The notes under the pieces: generated by a model | Database searches by the model: none | What the model saw: only the letters and a program-made list of their open reading frames with translations | Told to the model about the DNA's origin: nothing | Assembly (NCBI GenBank): GCA_026874595.1 | Contig: CM049311.1 | Location: 64,149,953 to 64,213,952 of the forward strand | DNA length: 64,000 nucleotides | Direction: 5' to 3' | From: Sipunculus nudus | Taxonomy: Eukaryota > Annelida > Sipuncula > Golfingiida > Sipunculidae | Translations under genes and position numbers: made by a program | Shown: one piece after another, positions 39,532 through 54,700 of the stretch | Layout of the letters: every line of letters starts with the position of its first letter | Numbering within the stretch: the stretch's first letter is position 1

Positions 39532-42500
39532 ATAAAACAAGACATGTATGTCAACATGAACTTATGACACAGTTAAACTTGTACGTACATAAAATAACAC
39601 TTTATCGAAACATTTTCAGATCAGAGAATGGAAACTTGATAATCAAGCAAAGGTCTTCTTCAATTTAGAGCTGAGCGTCAGACTGCATTATTTAACCATT
39701 AGTCAAACACGTTAAATTCCAAATCATCTGGTATAGCGGCCCACCAAATATTACGTTAATCATGAGCGTATGATCCGCCTGTAGCTTTGAAACAAAAGCT
39801 TCTGATGACGAGGTCCTAATCTGCTGCAAAATCAAATCACGCAGATCGTCTAATTCAAGACGTCCGAGCTGGACATGTTCAATTTTATCCCGAAACATTG
39901 TTCCACATAAAATACATAACACGGTATCTGAAAATCGAGCGACTAAAGGACGTACCAAATACATAAATGTAAATAACGAACCTGGATACATTAGAGCGAC
40001 TTTTCAGATGGGAGATGGACAAGAAAAAAAAAGGCATGATATTGTAGAATGTGCAAAGATTATCTTCCATGGAAACATTTACTTCGTATGCAGATTGTTC
40101 AAAAGCATTTCCTGCTTGGTTAACAATACGTTTCCATGCACGTTTATATGGGCCTGGTCCGATTTTGAGATAATGCTAAAAAATACCTGTCAAGTTATAC
40201 TTGTTGGGATGCCCAAGATATCGCCGCAAAACATCGTCTTGCTTGACGTCTACAAATAAAGACATATAAGAATGGTGAGTTTAATATAGATGTTCAAGGG
40301 TTACCAGCTGGTAAGCAGCAAAGTCTACACAGAAATGGTAATTTGTGTATGTCATTAATACTCCTCATACTTGGGAAAACCTATCATAGTCAAAACACGC
40401 TTTCTTAATCCTTGTGAAATCTTAAGTCAGATCCCAAGGAAACGTTCTAACTCTAAATATTCTGATTCAGCAAGATCACTCCACAACTCGCAGCCAAATA
40501 AAGCACGCCGCAGAATAATTGAACGTAACCGTGCCCCCATTGTATAATAGGTTTCAGTTTTGAATTTCCTGCTAATCCTTTTACAAACATAAAGGTGGAT
40601 CTCCCCTTCCTAATCGCTTGCTGTGTACGGTCTCTGCTACTACTATTGGTGCCTCAATAACACCCTGGTGTTTCTCGCTGAAGTCTTGTCGGACTTCTTT
40701 ATCCCCTAAATGCCAAGGTAAAATATTTGAGCGAGTATAGAATCCGGTCTACATGGACGAGGTTATGAGTGTATACGGGCGGTCGTAATGATGTTTAGGA
40801 TTAATGTAATGGAGAAGTAAGAGGCATGTCCATGTCATATCATCAGGCATGTCATGGCTTATGTTGATTACTACTAATATGAGACGGTCCAGTCAGTTTA
40901 GACCCATCTTGGAAATGAAGACCGGATTCTATAACCGGGCCAAAATATTATCAATAGCGGCCTTTCCAAAAATTACAATTTTAATTCTGGTAATATTGAA
41001 GTTAAACTTACACATTCTCCTGTAATTTCCAAAAATGTCAGGCATGGATTGAAGTGCTCTTGAGGAAGCAGCCAATAGGCAGACATCGAAATCAAGGGGC
41101 GGGGAACCCTATACGACCCTTCAATAGACGCACCCCAACCGTTATTACGCAATTATTGAGAAAGGCCATTCACGTACACCAGGTAAAGCTGTCACCAGAG
41201 GACGGTGATTAAGTTGTGACTTTGTATATACAAATAGGGAGTATGACCAAATGATTCTTTTGCTAATTATTGTATATTGGTCTGACTGGCTGAAAATGTA
41301 TACACTTGACGGGCACCTTCCAGTTGACCAGAGTCTCAGACTACTGCCCAGGTGGGGTTCTTAAGCGGTGATGATGATGTGATTGTGTGAGATTGAGGTC
41401 CGCTCTGCCGCAGAAGCCGATAGACGAAAGATTAGACCATCGATGGTCGCTGTTGTGTTTTCTTGCATCTTTTCTCGGGAGCAGGTCCTGTCTAATGGTC
41501 ATTAGGGTTGAACTTCCGGAATGTTGTTTTCTTTATCTTGGGTGGTTGCTGTCTAGTTTGCTGTTTCTTGGCTGTAGAGTTGATGGCTTGTCTTGAAGCT
41601 GGTTCAGGTACTGGTTTGGCTGCTGATATAATGCTGATTCAGTTAACGGTTATATAGAGTTGTATCTCCATGGGTATAGAGAATCATGATTAGATATTAG
41701 CATGAGATCGTTAGTGACAACACATGTTTTGTTTAATGTCAATTTAAAAGCAGTTTAGTAGTATCAAGCCACACTTGCCTCTTTGGTGGTACTTTCATGG
41801 CAACTAAACTCCATGTGGGACGGCTCTGTTTAGCGGTCTCCGTAGTAACTACCGCCTGGTAAAGACATCAAAGCATCAACACGTGTTTAGGTTAATTTTC
41901 TCGGGCTGTCATCTCTGGGGACGTGACCACATTAAAATTCATGTTTATGATGGAAATTCAGCGTGAATGGAAGTGGTGGTTGTGCTTGAAGTTGTGACGT
42001 CAGCAGTTGCATTTACACAGTGGTCTGAGTAACGCGCGAGTTTGAGGGTAGTCTGTCGATAACTGCTAGACGTGTCGATACAGCTGTGAGATGGCGTCTA
42101 TCTGTGGTGACAGTCAGTGTCTGGGGCAAACCGTTTTGTGTTCTCTGTAAAGGACTTCAGAGTTAGTGTCGCTATATGCCGAAGGACTGGCATTCTGTCG
42201 ATGTGACACCTGTGTGGGGTGCTTCCAGGAACAGACCAAGGACTGTATGGAGACCGTAACTACGTAGTGCTGGATGATTCCAGTACAATTCAGCCGTGGC
42301 TTGACTCTAGGCTCATCAAAACATTCTCCGCGCGGTGCAAGAACAATAAATACGTACGTTAAAACGGATATACTGCTGCGAGAATCAGTTGTGAGAAGGA
42401 GAATCTTGCATCCTTGTGCGCGTGTGTTGGTACCAGGGACGCTCTGTGTGTATCTGTGGAACAGCTCCGGACCACGTGGTGTGACAACAGCCAAGGTAAC

Positions 42501-44986
42501 AAAATTCCGCCCTGTCTGACCGACTGTAGTACTTCGAAGTTCCCTACATGGGCTTTTGCCACCAATGCGCACCAATGAACGACAATTTTGGTATTTATTA
42601 TTTAGAATATACCAAAGTTTTCCATTGATCCCTAATTCATTTAGTTTAACTAACAGACCATCGTGCCACACGACATCAAAAGCTTTTGATGTGTCAAAAA
42701 ATAAAACATGCGTATAAAAGAGAGTTGCGCTCTCTATATTAGCGAATGCATTCTTTAAGCAGGGTTGGGTTTCTACCCAGTAGAAAGGTATTTCTACCCT
42801 ATATCATGGGTAGAACCTAGGGTAAAAATAGTAGAAATACCTTTCTAACGGGTAGAAATGGTAGAAGTCGTGTAGAAATGTGTAGAAGCCTCAGCTGGCC
42901 TGACTGAAATATGATTGAATGGCACATTTTAGTGGATGCAGAAATAATGAATGTATTACCAGTCAACAAACAAGATAATAAAAACATTTGATTAAAAACA
43001 TGAAAAACTACAATTTAAACCAAAAATGGAGTTTTTTAACACAAGTGTTTGCAGGCCAAATAATTCTCTTGGTATGTACACATGTACATGTATATATGTA
43101 TAGTTCTTTCTTTCATTCTTTGTTGTATCCTAAAATCTTAATTTACTTATTGTAAATGTACAGATCTTTGCAATATAATCATTATGATTAAGGATACTCT
43201 CATGTTTGTTTGAACATCAGGTTCTCCTGTAGTCCAGCTCTGTCTGTCCCTTTAACATCCGAAAGCAGAAGAGGAGCTTACTGGCAGTTTTATTTCAAAG
43301 TGTGTTATGAGCATTGCAGTGGATGGAAGCCATATTTGAGAATACCCTCTCAATAGATGCTGAAGATGCTTGAGACTGTAGAAGCTGAACACTGAAGTCT
43401 ATAAAACAAGGCTTACCCCCAAAACCTTTCATTGCATGCCACCATTTAGTGGGGTTCATTTTACTAGTTGTTTCAGAGAAGAAACATGCTGGGAAGGGAC
43501 CTCTTTTTGCTTGGAAGTTGATCAGAACTTCCAGGTATGCCGGTTCTTTGGCCACAATGTACTTGTAGACTGTATCAAGCTGAACAGACGACAGCTTTTT
43601 ACCTTGATATTTAGGAATCAGTTTGTAGGCTGTAAGGTGATCAGGCAGAACATCCTGCCTGCCGAAATCGCTTGACGACTGTGTTTTTATGGCTTATGGA
43701 CTGCAGACTTGGTGCTTCCAGCAGAGACAGCCACACATGACAAGCCGTGGCTAGAGACGCAACATCAGCTTGAAAAAAACATCAATTCCTTCAGCAACTG
43801 GACGCAGCTGTTCTACCATATCCTTGACATTACGGAACAGGTTCATGTCTTAGATTTTCCTTTCTATGTTTGTATCTATATCATCCTCATGATCTTGGAC
43901 TATCTTCATGTAACTTAATTGATGTATTGATGATAAAGCTGTCAAAGGCAGCAGGCTGTGAGTTCCATCGAGTCTCACCTGGCAACTGTGGTTTTCTGCT
44001 ATCTGTGCATTCACCCAACCAGGAACATGGCTTGTGGTGGTTATGGAAGTACTTTTGTTCTCCCACCACATGCTTCATGAGAGACTGGTTGGTCAGGTCC
44101 TCTTCCGGAAGGTTTAGCCAGTGTGAGAAACGGCGGTACACAAGCAGATCAGGGTTATCTTCTTTTAGGCTGTTAGTAATGTTTTCCACATTTTTTGCGT
44201 TGTCCGTGCATACACCAGTAACCTTGCAGTTATACTGCTGCTCTTGGTTCCCAATATGCAGTAATGCATGTCATTTAAATTGATTTAATCTCAAATTTGT
44301 GCTCAACTGAATAATTAGGAAAACAAACACATATCACTTGGAGGGTCTCAGAAGCCATGAAGCATGCAGGGTAATGTATGTGATACATGACTGAATTTAG
44401 GGTTTCTTGTGCCCAGCTAAGCTTAACAAATCCTCATGATAGTTTAATTCACTTTATAAAGGTTCGGTTTGAAATTTCCATTGTTCTTGATAACTCCCCC
44501 AACTAGCACTATACATAATCTTACTTATAAATTCTAAGTGCCAATTTATACCAGCAGTGCTACACGTACCCTGGTTTAGACAGTCAATAAACTTTAGCTT
44601 AGATTCTGAGATATCTGTATAGCGTTATTTTATCGATTTTTTAGCCTCTATTTCATGAATAATGCACAAGGCAATTGAACCAATCAAATGACTCGAGTAA
44701 ACTTGTTTTATGCGGCTGCCGGGGCACATCGGGTGCTAGTTTTACTCCGAACGTTTACCATCGAGAATTAAACCGATCAGATAAAGCCACATAAAACCTG
44801 TCCTGTTTATGGTGCATATATATTTGTTCTTGTGAAAGTGTATCATGTACATTTTGTTCGTTTGATTTGATTGGCAGGTGTGACTTCAGCCTGATCCTTT
44901 GCAAGCTTGTTCATTATTGATGAAATTTACGCCAGAAAGGCTTGCTGAATCTAGGTCTGAAAGAGTAACTGCCAAAGACTTGGCAG

Positions 44987-45050
<64 letters not shown>

Positions 45051-45694
45051 GAACTAAAAAATTCAAACATACACCAGTTTTCGATTTAATCTTACTGGTG
45101 AATCTGTCCGTTTGTCTTGCTCTCTGTCGGTATTTAAGTTGTGTTATCAAATCTGGTTAAGAAACTACAAGGACCATTAATATGCTGATTTATTATTGAC
45201 CCGTGCTGTCTAAATCTGCTGTGTCACTACAGCCTTGGATTATGTTCATTTATGGAGGGATCCTCCGACACTCATTAGTATAAATTTATGCAAGTCGCCG
45301 TGACGTCGCATTGTCTAAATATTCCTTGAACCGGCACAGCTATGTATACACTGTACATGCATCGTTATACACAGGGGGGCCAATATAAGGGGGAGGGGGG
45401 TATAGGGAGGGATGGTCAATGTAATCATCCCCCCATTTATTCAGGGAATATTTTTTATATATTGCAAATGAAATATAGTAATAATTAAATTATAGACTTT
45501 GGTTCCATATATGAGTTTACCATATGAATATTATATCTTAACCTGGTTTAGACATATTCTGTATTACTGGAAACATAATATCTTATTTTCTAAAACCCTA
45601 CACTAAAGTGTAATATATTTGAAATGTGATTAAGTATATATATTTGAAATGTGTAATACAGACGTTAGTATATTTGTAATCAGTCATACAGACA

Positions 45695-45729
<35 letters not shown>

Positions 45730-48700
45730 ATTGATTAATTTATTGTGTATGTCTACAAATGATCCCCCCCCCCCACTCTGGAAGATAAATTGACGCTACT
45801 GGTTATACATAGTATAAATCATTATATATGCAATATGATGTCAAAATTTACTATGACGCACAACAGGCGCCTGTCACATATTACAGGTGAATTTAAGTCA
45901 TAAATAACGTATTTCCTATAGAAGACCGGTATTGGGGAGTGTCTCTGTATACATATGTATACACATATCGGTCTTCGATAGAAAATACACTATTAATGAT
46001 GACTTAAATGCACCTGTGATTTGTGACAGATGCCTGTGATTAACACGTATAACACAGGCATGGAGCAAACACGGTATAACACAGGCATGGAGCCCACACG
46101 GTATAACACGGGCATGAAGCCCACACGGTAAAACACAGGCATGGAGCCCACACGGCATAACACGGGCATGAAGCCCCAGGGTATAACACAGGCAATGAGC
46201 CCACACTCTATAACACGGGCATGAAGCCCACACGGTATAACACGGGCATGAAGCCCACACGGTATAACACAGGCATGAAACCCACACGGTATAGCACAGG
46301 CATAGAGCCCGCACGGTATAACACAGGCAAAGAGGCCACCCGGTATAACACAGGCATGGAGCCCGCACGGTATAACACAGGCATAGAGGCCACACGGTAT
46401 AACACAGGCATTGATCCCACACGGTATAACACAGGCATGGAGTCAACATGGTATAACACAGGCATGAAGCCAACACGGGTTATTCACGTTTTGCTTCACT
46501 CCACGCGTAAATGTAGTCTTGGATGCGGGTTTTTTTAATATGAAGTGTACAAGACCGTGGTTATGGTCAAGCCACCTAGTAATAATCAAATGATGTGTAT
46601 CCTGCAGTGTAATGATATATTTAGCTCAGCGGACTATAAGTCATCTGCATAACATTTATTAAATAAAGAAAATATATACAGAGGTACAGTGTTGTAACTC
46701 CCATCAATATCTCCCCCCCCCCCCCCTCCCGACATCGGGTCCTTCTACCTGTAGAGCTGGAACGTTATGGCAGCTGTATAAATTTGATAAAATAAAAAAA
46801 AATCTTTTAATAAAAAACAACATATAATTGGACAAATGTGTAAACTAATGAACTGCCAACGGCTTACCAAAAAGCCAACCAGGGATCATGGTAATAGTAT
46901 AGATCATATATTCACAAACTGCTAACATGCTTCAGATTCAACAGGAAACACCTGGTCAGATCACAAAATATCATATGCAAGAATTCCTTCAATCATATCA
47001 CACAATCATGCCCTATATTACCTCTTTTTCTCAGACATTATCTCAATTTGATATTATTTTAGATGTTATGTTATGGTCAGCTTCAGCTGAGCTCAGTGAT
47101 CCATGGTCCCTTCTTATCTGTAGTCACAGATTATTCTTTATTCCTCACTTAACGGATAAACATATTAAGTTTTTTGCGAAATCTTTTATGTGGATAAATT
47201 CATTGTTTTAATTTTGTTGTTGTCAACTCAAAGACATTGAACTGGGACATGCTTGAATGAATGGTATTTTTTTCTATTCACTTTTTTTTTTATTTCTCAA
47301 TCACCCACCATCATGCAGGGTAATTCAGAGAGTGAACATTGGTCCCCTTGGTTTGCGAATGTTGTACATTTTTGATAATCGTATGGAGGGGCGTCAAATT
47401 CTACGGTTGCCCCGTTCTTCAAAAAGGCTAGGTTCGCTTCTGAACAATAGCAATACCAGAGGAGACAAAGGAACAAATGAAAAGTAGGGCAAGCAAGAGG
47501 TCAGTCAATGAAGATCCATTAACCCTATTCCATCTCACCGGCGTATTTTAGCGAACCTATGAGCTAAACAACAGGAGCTGGATTCGCAAAATTTTATGCA
47601 AAAAATCATCTGCAAAAGCTTATTTTTTGCTATCTGCATTGACTAAGATATTAAAGGGAGAACGCCTAAAAAATTAAAATCTTTTTCGCTGACACTGTCC
47701 AGTCAAATTATTCAATATTTCACCGAAATGATCCTAGAGATGAGATATCTCCAGTTTGTTCCAAAGGTTTGGGTTCGAATTTTGGCCGAGTTACAGGAAT
47801 TTGAACTGTTATTTAGCCAAGTCATTATACAAACATCACAGTCTGAGAAACCACAGTAGCTAGCACCACCAAGTTTTTTGCGTATGTTGGTCACATGACT
47901 CATATTTGAAATTGAGGTTTTTGTGGCATTAACTACTTAGGCAAATTTTTTTATGGGAAAAATCCTCGTAATTTAAGCCACTTTCATCTTATAAGAATAT
48001 AAGAATAGATAGAGTTCATTGAATTTGGTGGAGTCATGAAGAGCTAAAGTTAGTTTGTAACCATATGAAAGCCTATATCAGATTGCGAAACAGGCCAAGT
48101 CTGTTATCTATATAAAGATTATGCAGACTGCCAACTGTATCAGATTAGGCAGGGGGTCAAGATTTTACTCAGTGCAGTGGTTGCACCTGCACTTTAGTTT
48201 TGGTCCACTTGGCTGCAGCTGCTCTCCTCAATTATGCTTGGTCAACCGAGTGCACCTGACTGAGAAGTTTGATGTATCAGCCTGAAATTTTGGCCTTCCC
48301 ATGCAGGCTTTATGGCTTTCTGGTTCACAAGACTGTTATCGACACCTACAATGATTTTTGCACAATACATGTCCCTGCTTATTTCTCAGAAGGGAATTTA
48401 TATATCAGCCTGAAATTGTGCATATCCATACAACTGGGAAAGCTTCGTCTTCACAAGACTACTGGGGCCACCTACATTTTTTTGCACAGGTTATGACCCT
48501 GCTTTTTTTCTCAGGAGCGATTTGATATGTCAGCCTGATATGTTTGGGTTTCTTGCATTTATACACATAGCTCAAGAGTGGTTTGAAGTATCTGCCTTCA
48601 ATTTGCATTAAATACATCTCATACACAAGACTTTTGGCGCCACCTACAAGCATTTTTGTATTAGTCCAACATGTCAGTATTTCAGGAGTGACGTTTGTGC

Positions 48701-51700
48701 AATTGGTGCGTGTTCTCTGGTCCACAATATATTTGGTACTTTCATTGTTCATGTACATGTCACACATAATCAAGTAATCGAGTACTTTTCAAATAATGGT
48801 AAAGCATGGTATCATGAAAGCATTATACCTGATGCATATCCCATTGTACAGGTTCGCATTAGGCCTGTTGGCCTTGTTAAATAAGAGATAGGTAAAAAAA
48901 ACTAAAGAAAACTTTAAATATCTGAATGTGTAAATAAAGAAAAGATAAGGCTTACCTGTACGCGGCAGATTTAAATTAAAATCACGTGATGTCGGTGAAA
49001 TTCAGGTTCCGTGGTCAGCATGTTAGAGAAGCGTTTACAAAATTTCCCCGTCCACTCAGAAAATATATATGTTTTCTTATAATTTTAGAAGTAAAGGGTT
49101 TCCGTCCTTTATTTTTATTTTTAAGGTATTCTAGTTGAAAAGCCATCACTTACAAGAGAAGCCAAATTTATAATGTATACTTTTCTGCATTTTGAATTAT
49201 GTTATGTATATGACAAACTTGGTCACTCGAATGATATAAACGGTAATGGTTTACACCCCGCACACTGACCTGGTGCATATAAGGGCCATATATGGTATTA
49301 CCCGCATAAATAAATCAGGTCTTGCTGAATCTTTTTAGCTCAGCTGACTGCAAGTCAACTTAGGGATAGGAAAGGCGCTTTGTCCATCGTCCGTCCGACA
49401 ATCCGTCTGTCCGTTAGCAGGGCACAAATCGTAACCGCTAAAACTAGAAACTTGTAACTGAATATTCGTATAGGTTAATAAAACATCTCTTTGGAAACCT
49501 GAAATAAGGTTACTGCGACCTATATCCTCCGAGCTATGGGGCTCGTAAGTACCCCCAAGAATAATTTAAATTTGAAACAAGGCCTACAGGCCTAATGCGA
49601 ACCTGTGCAATGAGATTACACCAGGTATAATGCTTCAATGCTGGACCATTACTTTTCAAGAACGTGTAACATGTATATGAACAATGCAAGTACTAAACAC
49701 TTAGAACAAGAAACAATTAAACAAACATTACTGCTGCGATTCCGGCATGGGTGCACACAACACAAAAAATAGAATATGGGTAGTCAACAAGCGACTACGT
49801 GTATCCTCCAAAATCAGAGTGGGAAAGGTGAAGTGAGGCATGGATTAAGTGGCAAGGGGAAATAGAGTGAGGTGTGTTGCATAATAGCCTGGATGTCTGC
49901 AGCCGAAATGTGTATATAGGTTGCGCCACCTACCACGAAATCCAGAAAGCTGTCCAAGATGCATAAACATGCAGAATTTTAGGCAGATAAGTCAAACCAC
50001 TACTAAGATACGAGTGATTTTAGCCCATGGCAGACAAACAGATGGACACTGTGCAAAAATGGTGGCAGGTGGGGCCACCAGTTTTGCGTAAGATAAAGAG
50101 CTATGTGAGATAAAAAAACATGCAAAATTTTTGCCCAATCGGTCAAATGGTTCCTGAGATATGAGCTTGGATGTCTGCAGCGTAAATCTAAATGTAGGTG
50201 GCGCCACCTGTCATAAAACAAGAAAGCTGTAAAGGATGTATAAACTACAAAATTTCAGGTGGATAAGTCAAACCACTGCCGAATCATGAGTGTTTTTATC
50301 TCAAGGCAGATAAACAGATGGACGCTGTGCAAAAATGGTTGCAGGTAGCACCACCAGTTTTGCGTATGATAAAGAGCTATGGGAGCTATATACACATGCA
50401 AAATATAGCCCAACTGGTCAAACGGTTCCCGAGATATGAGCTTGGATGTCTGCAGCTTAAACGTGAATGTAGGTGGCGCCACCTGTCATAAATCAAGAAA
50501 GCTGTCCAGGATGTATACACATGCAAAATTTCAGGTGGATAATTCAAACCAATGCAGAGATATGAGTGTTTTTATCCCAAGACAGATGAACAGACGGACG
50601 CTGTGCAAAATTGGTGGCAGGCGGCGCCACCAATTTTGTGTATGATTAAGAGATATGTGAGATCTATACACATGCAAAATTTCAAGGATATGTCAAACGC
50701 GTCCTGAGATATAAGCCTGAATGTCTGCAGCATATACATAAATGTAGATGGCGCTACCTGCCAAAAAAAAATTGAGAAAGTTAACCAAGATGTATAAACA
50801 CGCAAAATTTTAGGCAGATAAGTCAAACCACTACTGAGATATGAGTGATTTTAGCCTACGGCAGACAAACAGATGGAAGCTGTGCAAAAATGATTGCAGG
50901 TGGCGCCACCAGTTTTGCGTATGATAAAGAGCTATGGGAGATCTATACACATGCTCATATTCCTGAGATATGAGCTTGGATGTCTGCAGCGTAAATTTGA
51001 ATGTAGATGGCGCGAAATCAATTATTTCATGCAAATGTACATATATTGAAAAAAATTGGACCTGCAGGTGCGGTTGACTCCGGGACTGGATGAAAACCAG
51101 GATATAAAAATGGCAGGAAGTGAGTGCTATACCGCCCTGTCACGTATCTAAACCCGAGATGGAACTCTCTAAATGTAAATACTTAGCTTAAGAATTAGAT
51201 AAAGATAAAATGGAGGAGGTAACCTCCACCAAAAAAAAATAAATATAAAAATATACTAGTAAATATTATTAATCATAATCATAATCTTTTGAAAATTAAT
51301 AAATTGTAATGAGCTTTAATAAAATGTAAAATAAAAATAAAATTGTAGGCCGGGTTCACCATCCTCAATAATGATCCCACTTTAAAATATTGTTAAATGT
51401 ACCATGGTGCTTCATACATTATAATAAATGTCTCCGCAGTATTACGGTCACCGGGAGAAATTGAGACTGGTCGGAAGGGAAGCCGATTTGGAAAAGATGA
51501 ACCGCACTGCTTTACGAATTGCCCGCGAGGTGGCGCGGGAGACTGGAACGCTTCTGGCAGGAAATATATGCAACAGCACTGTGTACGTTCCAGACGATCC
51601 ATCAACACATGATAGTGTCACAGAGATGTTCAGAGTAAGTGAAAGCTATTAAATATTTGTCAGAGAAGCTCAAATTTACTTACTTTGACGGAGGGCCAAT

Positions 51701-54700
51701 TATTTCGCGATGTCTCATTGATATTTTCGCATTCTCGTGAAGAACTCGTCCAGGTGTTTGAATTATTTTATAATTGTGCATGATATAAGAATGGAGGCCG
51801 ATAAGTCAATTAATGGTTGTCCGCACATTTGTATTTTTCTTTCTCCAACTCTCTTAAAACCCATGCATTATTATACTATTTGTAAAAATATCAAAAAAAA
51901 ATTTCCGACAAAATAAACATGAGTTCCTATTCACACACACGCACACACACAACCGACACAATAGTATTGTTCTCTTCCTCCAGCGATCGTGAGTTTGGGA
52001 ACGTTTTGACAGGAATGCTGGGCTATTTCTAAAATGATTGCACTTTTCTAAACTCAAAAATAGTACTAAAGCGAAAAACTGAAATATTCCGGAAAAGAAT
52101 GTTAAAAGTATAGCTAAATCAAACATATATCATTTTATTCCACATAGGAGCAACATTCATTTAGATATAACATGGTACAAATATTTACAGTCTACCTCAT
52201 TTCTACTGTGTAGGTAATTCTCAAGTGAGACATAGGCTGATATAAGAGACGAAAAGCGGGATTGTTTCGAAAATAAAGGAATAACTGGACTTAAACTTTT
52301 TGCGCATACAGATTCACTATGAAGGTGTGATAAGCTATATGTAATCTGAACTGAGGCTTGTCAGATTTTTATATTTAAATACATTAAGTGTTGAATGAAA
52401 AGTGAGGGATTTAATTAACACATTTAACTCTGTATTTTAAGGAGCAGATCGAATGGGCGGTAGAGGAGGGCGCAGACTTCATCGTTGCGGAAACGATAGG
52501 CCATTTTGGAGAAGCAATGTTAGCGTTAAACGCTATTAAGAAATATGGGAAAGGTAGGCGGATATTTAAGATAACAATAAAAGAACGGCAAAATTGAGTG
52601 CCAGAATCATGTTTCTGTAAGGTTCTCGACCGTTTAAGACTAAAGTGTTGTCATTTCATTAAGGTAATCATAATTTCTCGAATAATCCCCCATCGTCTAC
52701 CGGAAATACGACTTGCCGCTTCCTTTCTCATGTACAGACAGGATATTGATTAATTTAGATGCAAGTAATGCCGTACCGGTATGATAAACATGAGGCGGGC
52801 AGTTATCCAAACATTTACAGACCCATTCTATACTTTCTTTTATAAATAAAAATCTTAATATTCAAAGAAACTTATGTGAAATAATTTTTATGTTAATATT
52901 TCTTTGCGGAAGTAATTTGTACAATTCATCAAGTACTCTTCGGCATTTTGAAAAAAGTCAAAATGTGGAAGCACCCTAGCTTTTGTAGCTATCCACACTT
53001 ACCTTTAACATGTATTGTGATATGGATGTTCTGTTGACGTTTCAGGGCTGCCCGCTGTCATAACGCTGTGTGTCTTCTTCAAAGACGAGACATACGAAGG
53101 GATGCCCATTACAGAGGCGTGCAAGAAGCTGGAGGAAGCAGGGGCCGCTGTAGTCGGGCTGAACTGTGCCCGCGGACCCTTCACCATGCTCCCGACGATA
53201 AAAAGGATCAGAGAAACGGTCAAGGTGCATCAACATTACCTGCTTTATTAATTCCACATATATAGGATTGATTACCGCTATTCCTTAATTTCCCGACAAT
53301 ATTTAAATGATAACAATTGATTGAACTTTTACATATGCAAGCAAGCTCATTTTTAAGGTTAAAGATATATATTTCGACAAATTCTTAATAGGGTCACCAA
53401 ATATATTTATAACGACTCTAGCACTGTGACCCCATTTGGTCCCTTCATATTGCCCCAATTTCACGACAATTACCGCCAAACCAATTATTTAAAAACATTT
53501 TACGTGGTTTTAGTGGCTGTGCTATGAATAGAAAATTGTATCCTAATATTTATACCTGTTATAGAAAATATAATTTATTACGAACATTTAGAAACTTTAA
53601 TTTAGTTCAGGGGAAATTTTCATATTTGTAAAGTGGAGTTGTTACAATCAAAGTTGGAAAAGATTGTTTCTTGTACAATTTGTCGAAATTCTTTTTCTTC
53701 CCTTTGAATATATCGCGACATAGATTATATCTGATTTGCTTTTATTTCATTCATATAGATACCTGTGGCGGCGTTACCTGTTTGCTACCGGACGAATGCT
53801 GATATGCCAACGATGCAAGCACTAAGGGACCCAGAGTCAGGTCAGAATATTACTTCGTTTACGGTAATTTCCATTACCACCCATTGGTCATACGCCCGAA
53901 AATATAGAACGGTTTGTTTCCATTGTTTGCATCTACTGATAAGTGATTTTGCTAAAAATCAATCATATATACATTTATTATGAAATACTACTTTTTGTTG
54001 ATAGTTTTTTCCAGATGTTAATACGGTTTAATTATCATACAAAGGTCTCATGCAATATGCTATTTTTTCAAATTAGGTGCAGTTAAGAACTTTATGGGAG
54101 ACCGATAGATTTTCATAAAAAAAATGCAAGGTTTCTTGTGTTCTCATGCGCCAATCGATGATGACAGGACAGAAATATTCAAAGTGGTGACTCAAGAATT
54201 ATAAATTCTCCCTTCCCTGAAGACGACCCTGAAGCTTGTACATTTGGACATATAATTACGATTCCATAAAGAAAGTTATTTTATGAATATAACCAGGTAC
54301 TTTATTTTGAAGATGAAACAGTTTTTCAGAATGCATTTCAACATTTTGCATGTTGTTTGTGCAACCCTGTTTCTGCCCTGGGTTACATCATATGTTCCGT
54401 ATTGCAGGTGTGCGGGCGTTCCCGGTGAATCTGGACGCATGGGCCAGTTCACGCGAGGATATCGCGAGATTTACAGCTGAGGCCCAGGAGATCGGCGTGC
54501 AGTACATCGGCCTTTGCTGCGGAAATTGTGCCCACTACATCCGGACGATGGCGGAGACCCTCGGCCGGTCCACGGCGGCATCCAAATATTCCCCAGATAT
54601 GTCAATGCACTTCATCTTTAGCAGAAAGAGTGAATTTATCAAACACAACCAGGAACTCCGTGAATTTCTATCTGGGGAATCAGTCCAGCATCCAGAAGAC

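Noticed and set aside
41387-41596. 69-codon plus-strand frame as a gene
   Set aside because: Lies within the putative solo LTR and has no family motif.
42114-42671. 185-codon minus-strand frame as one protein
   Set aside because: Only its first third is LINE reverse transcriptase; the rest reads through an inserted sequence.
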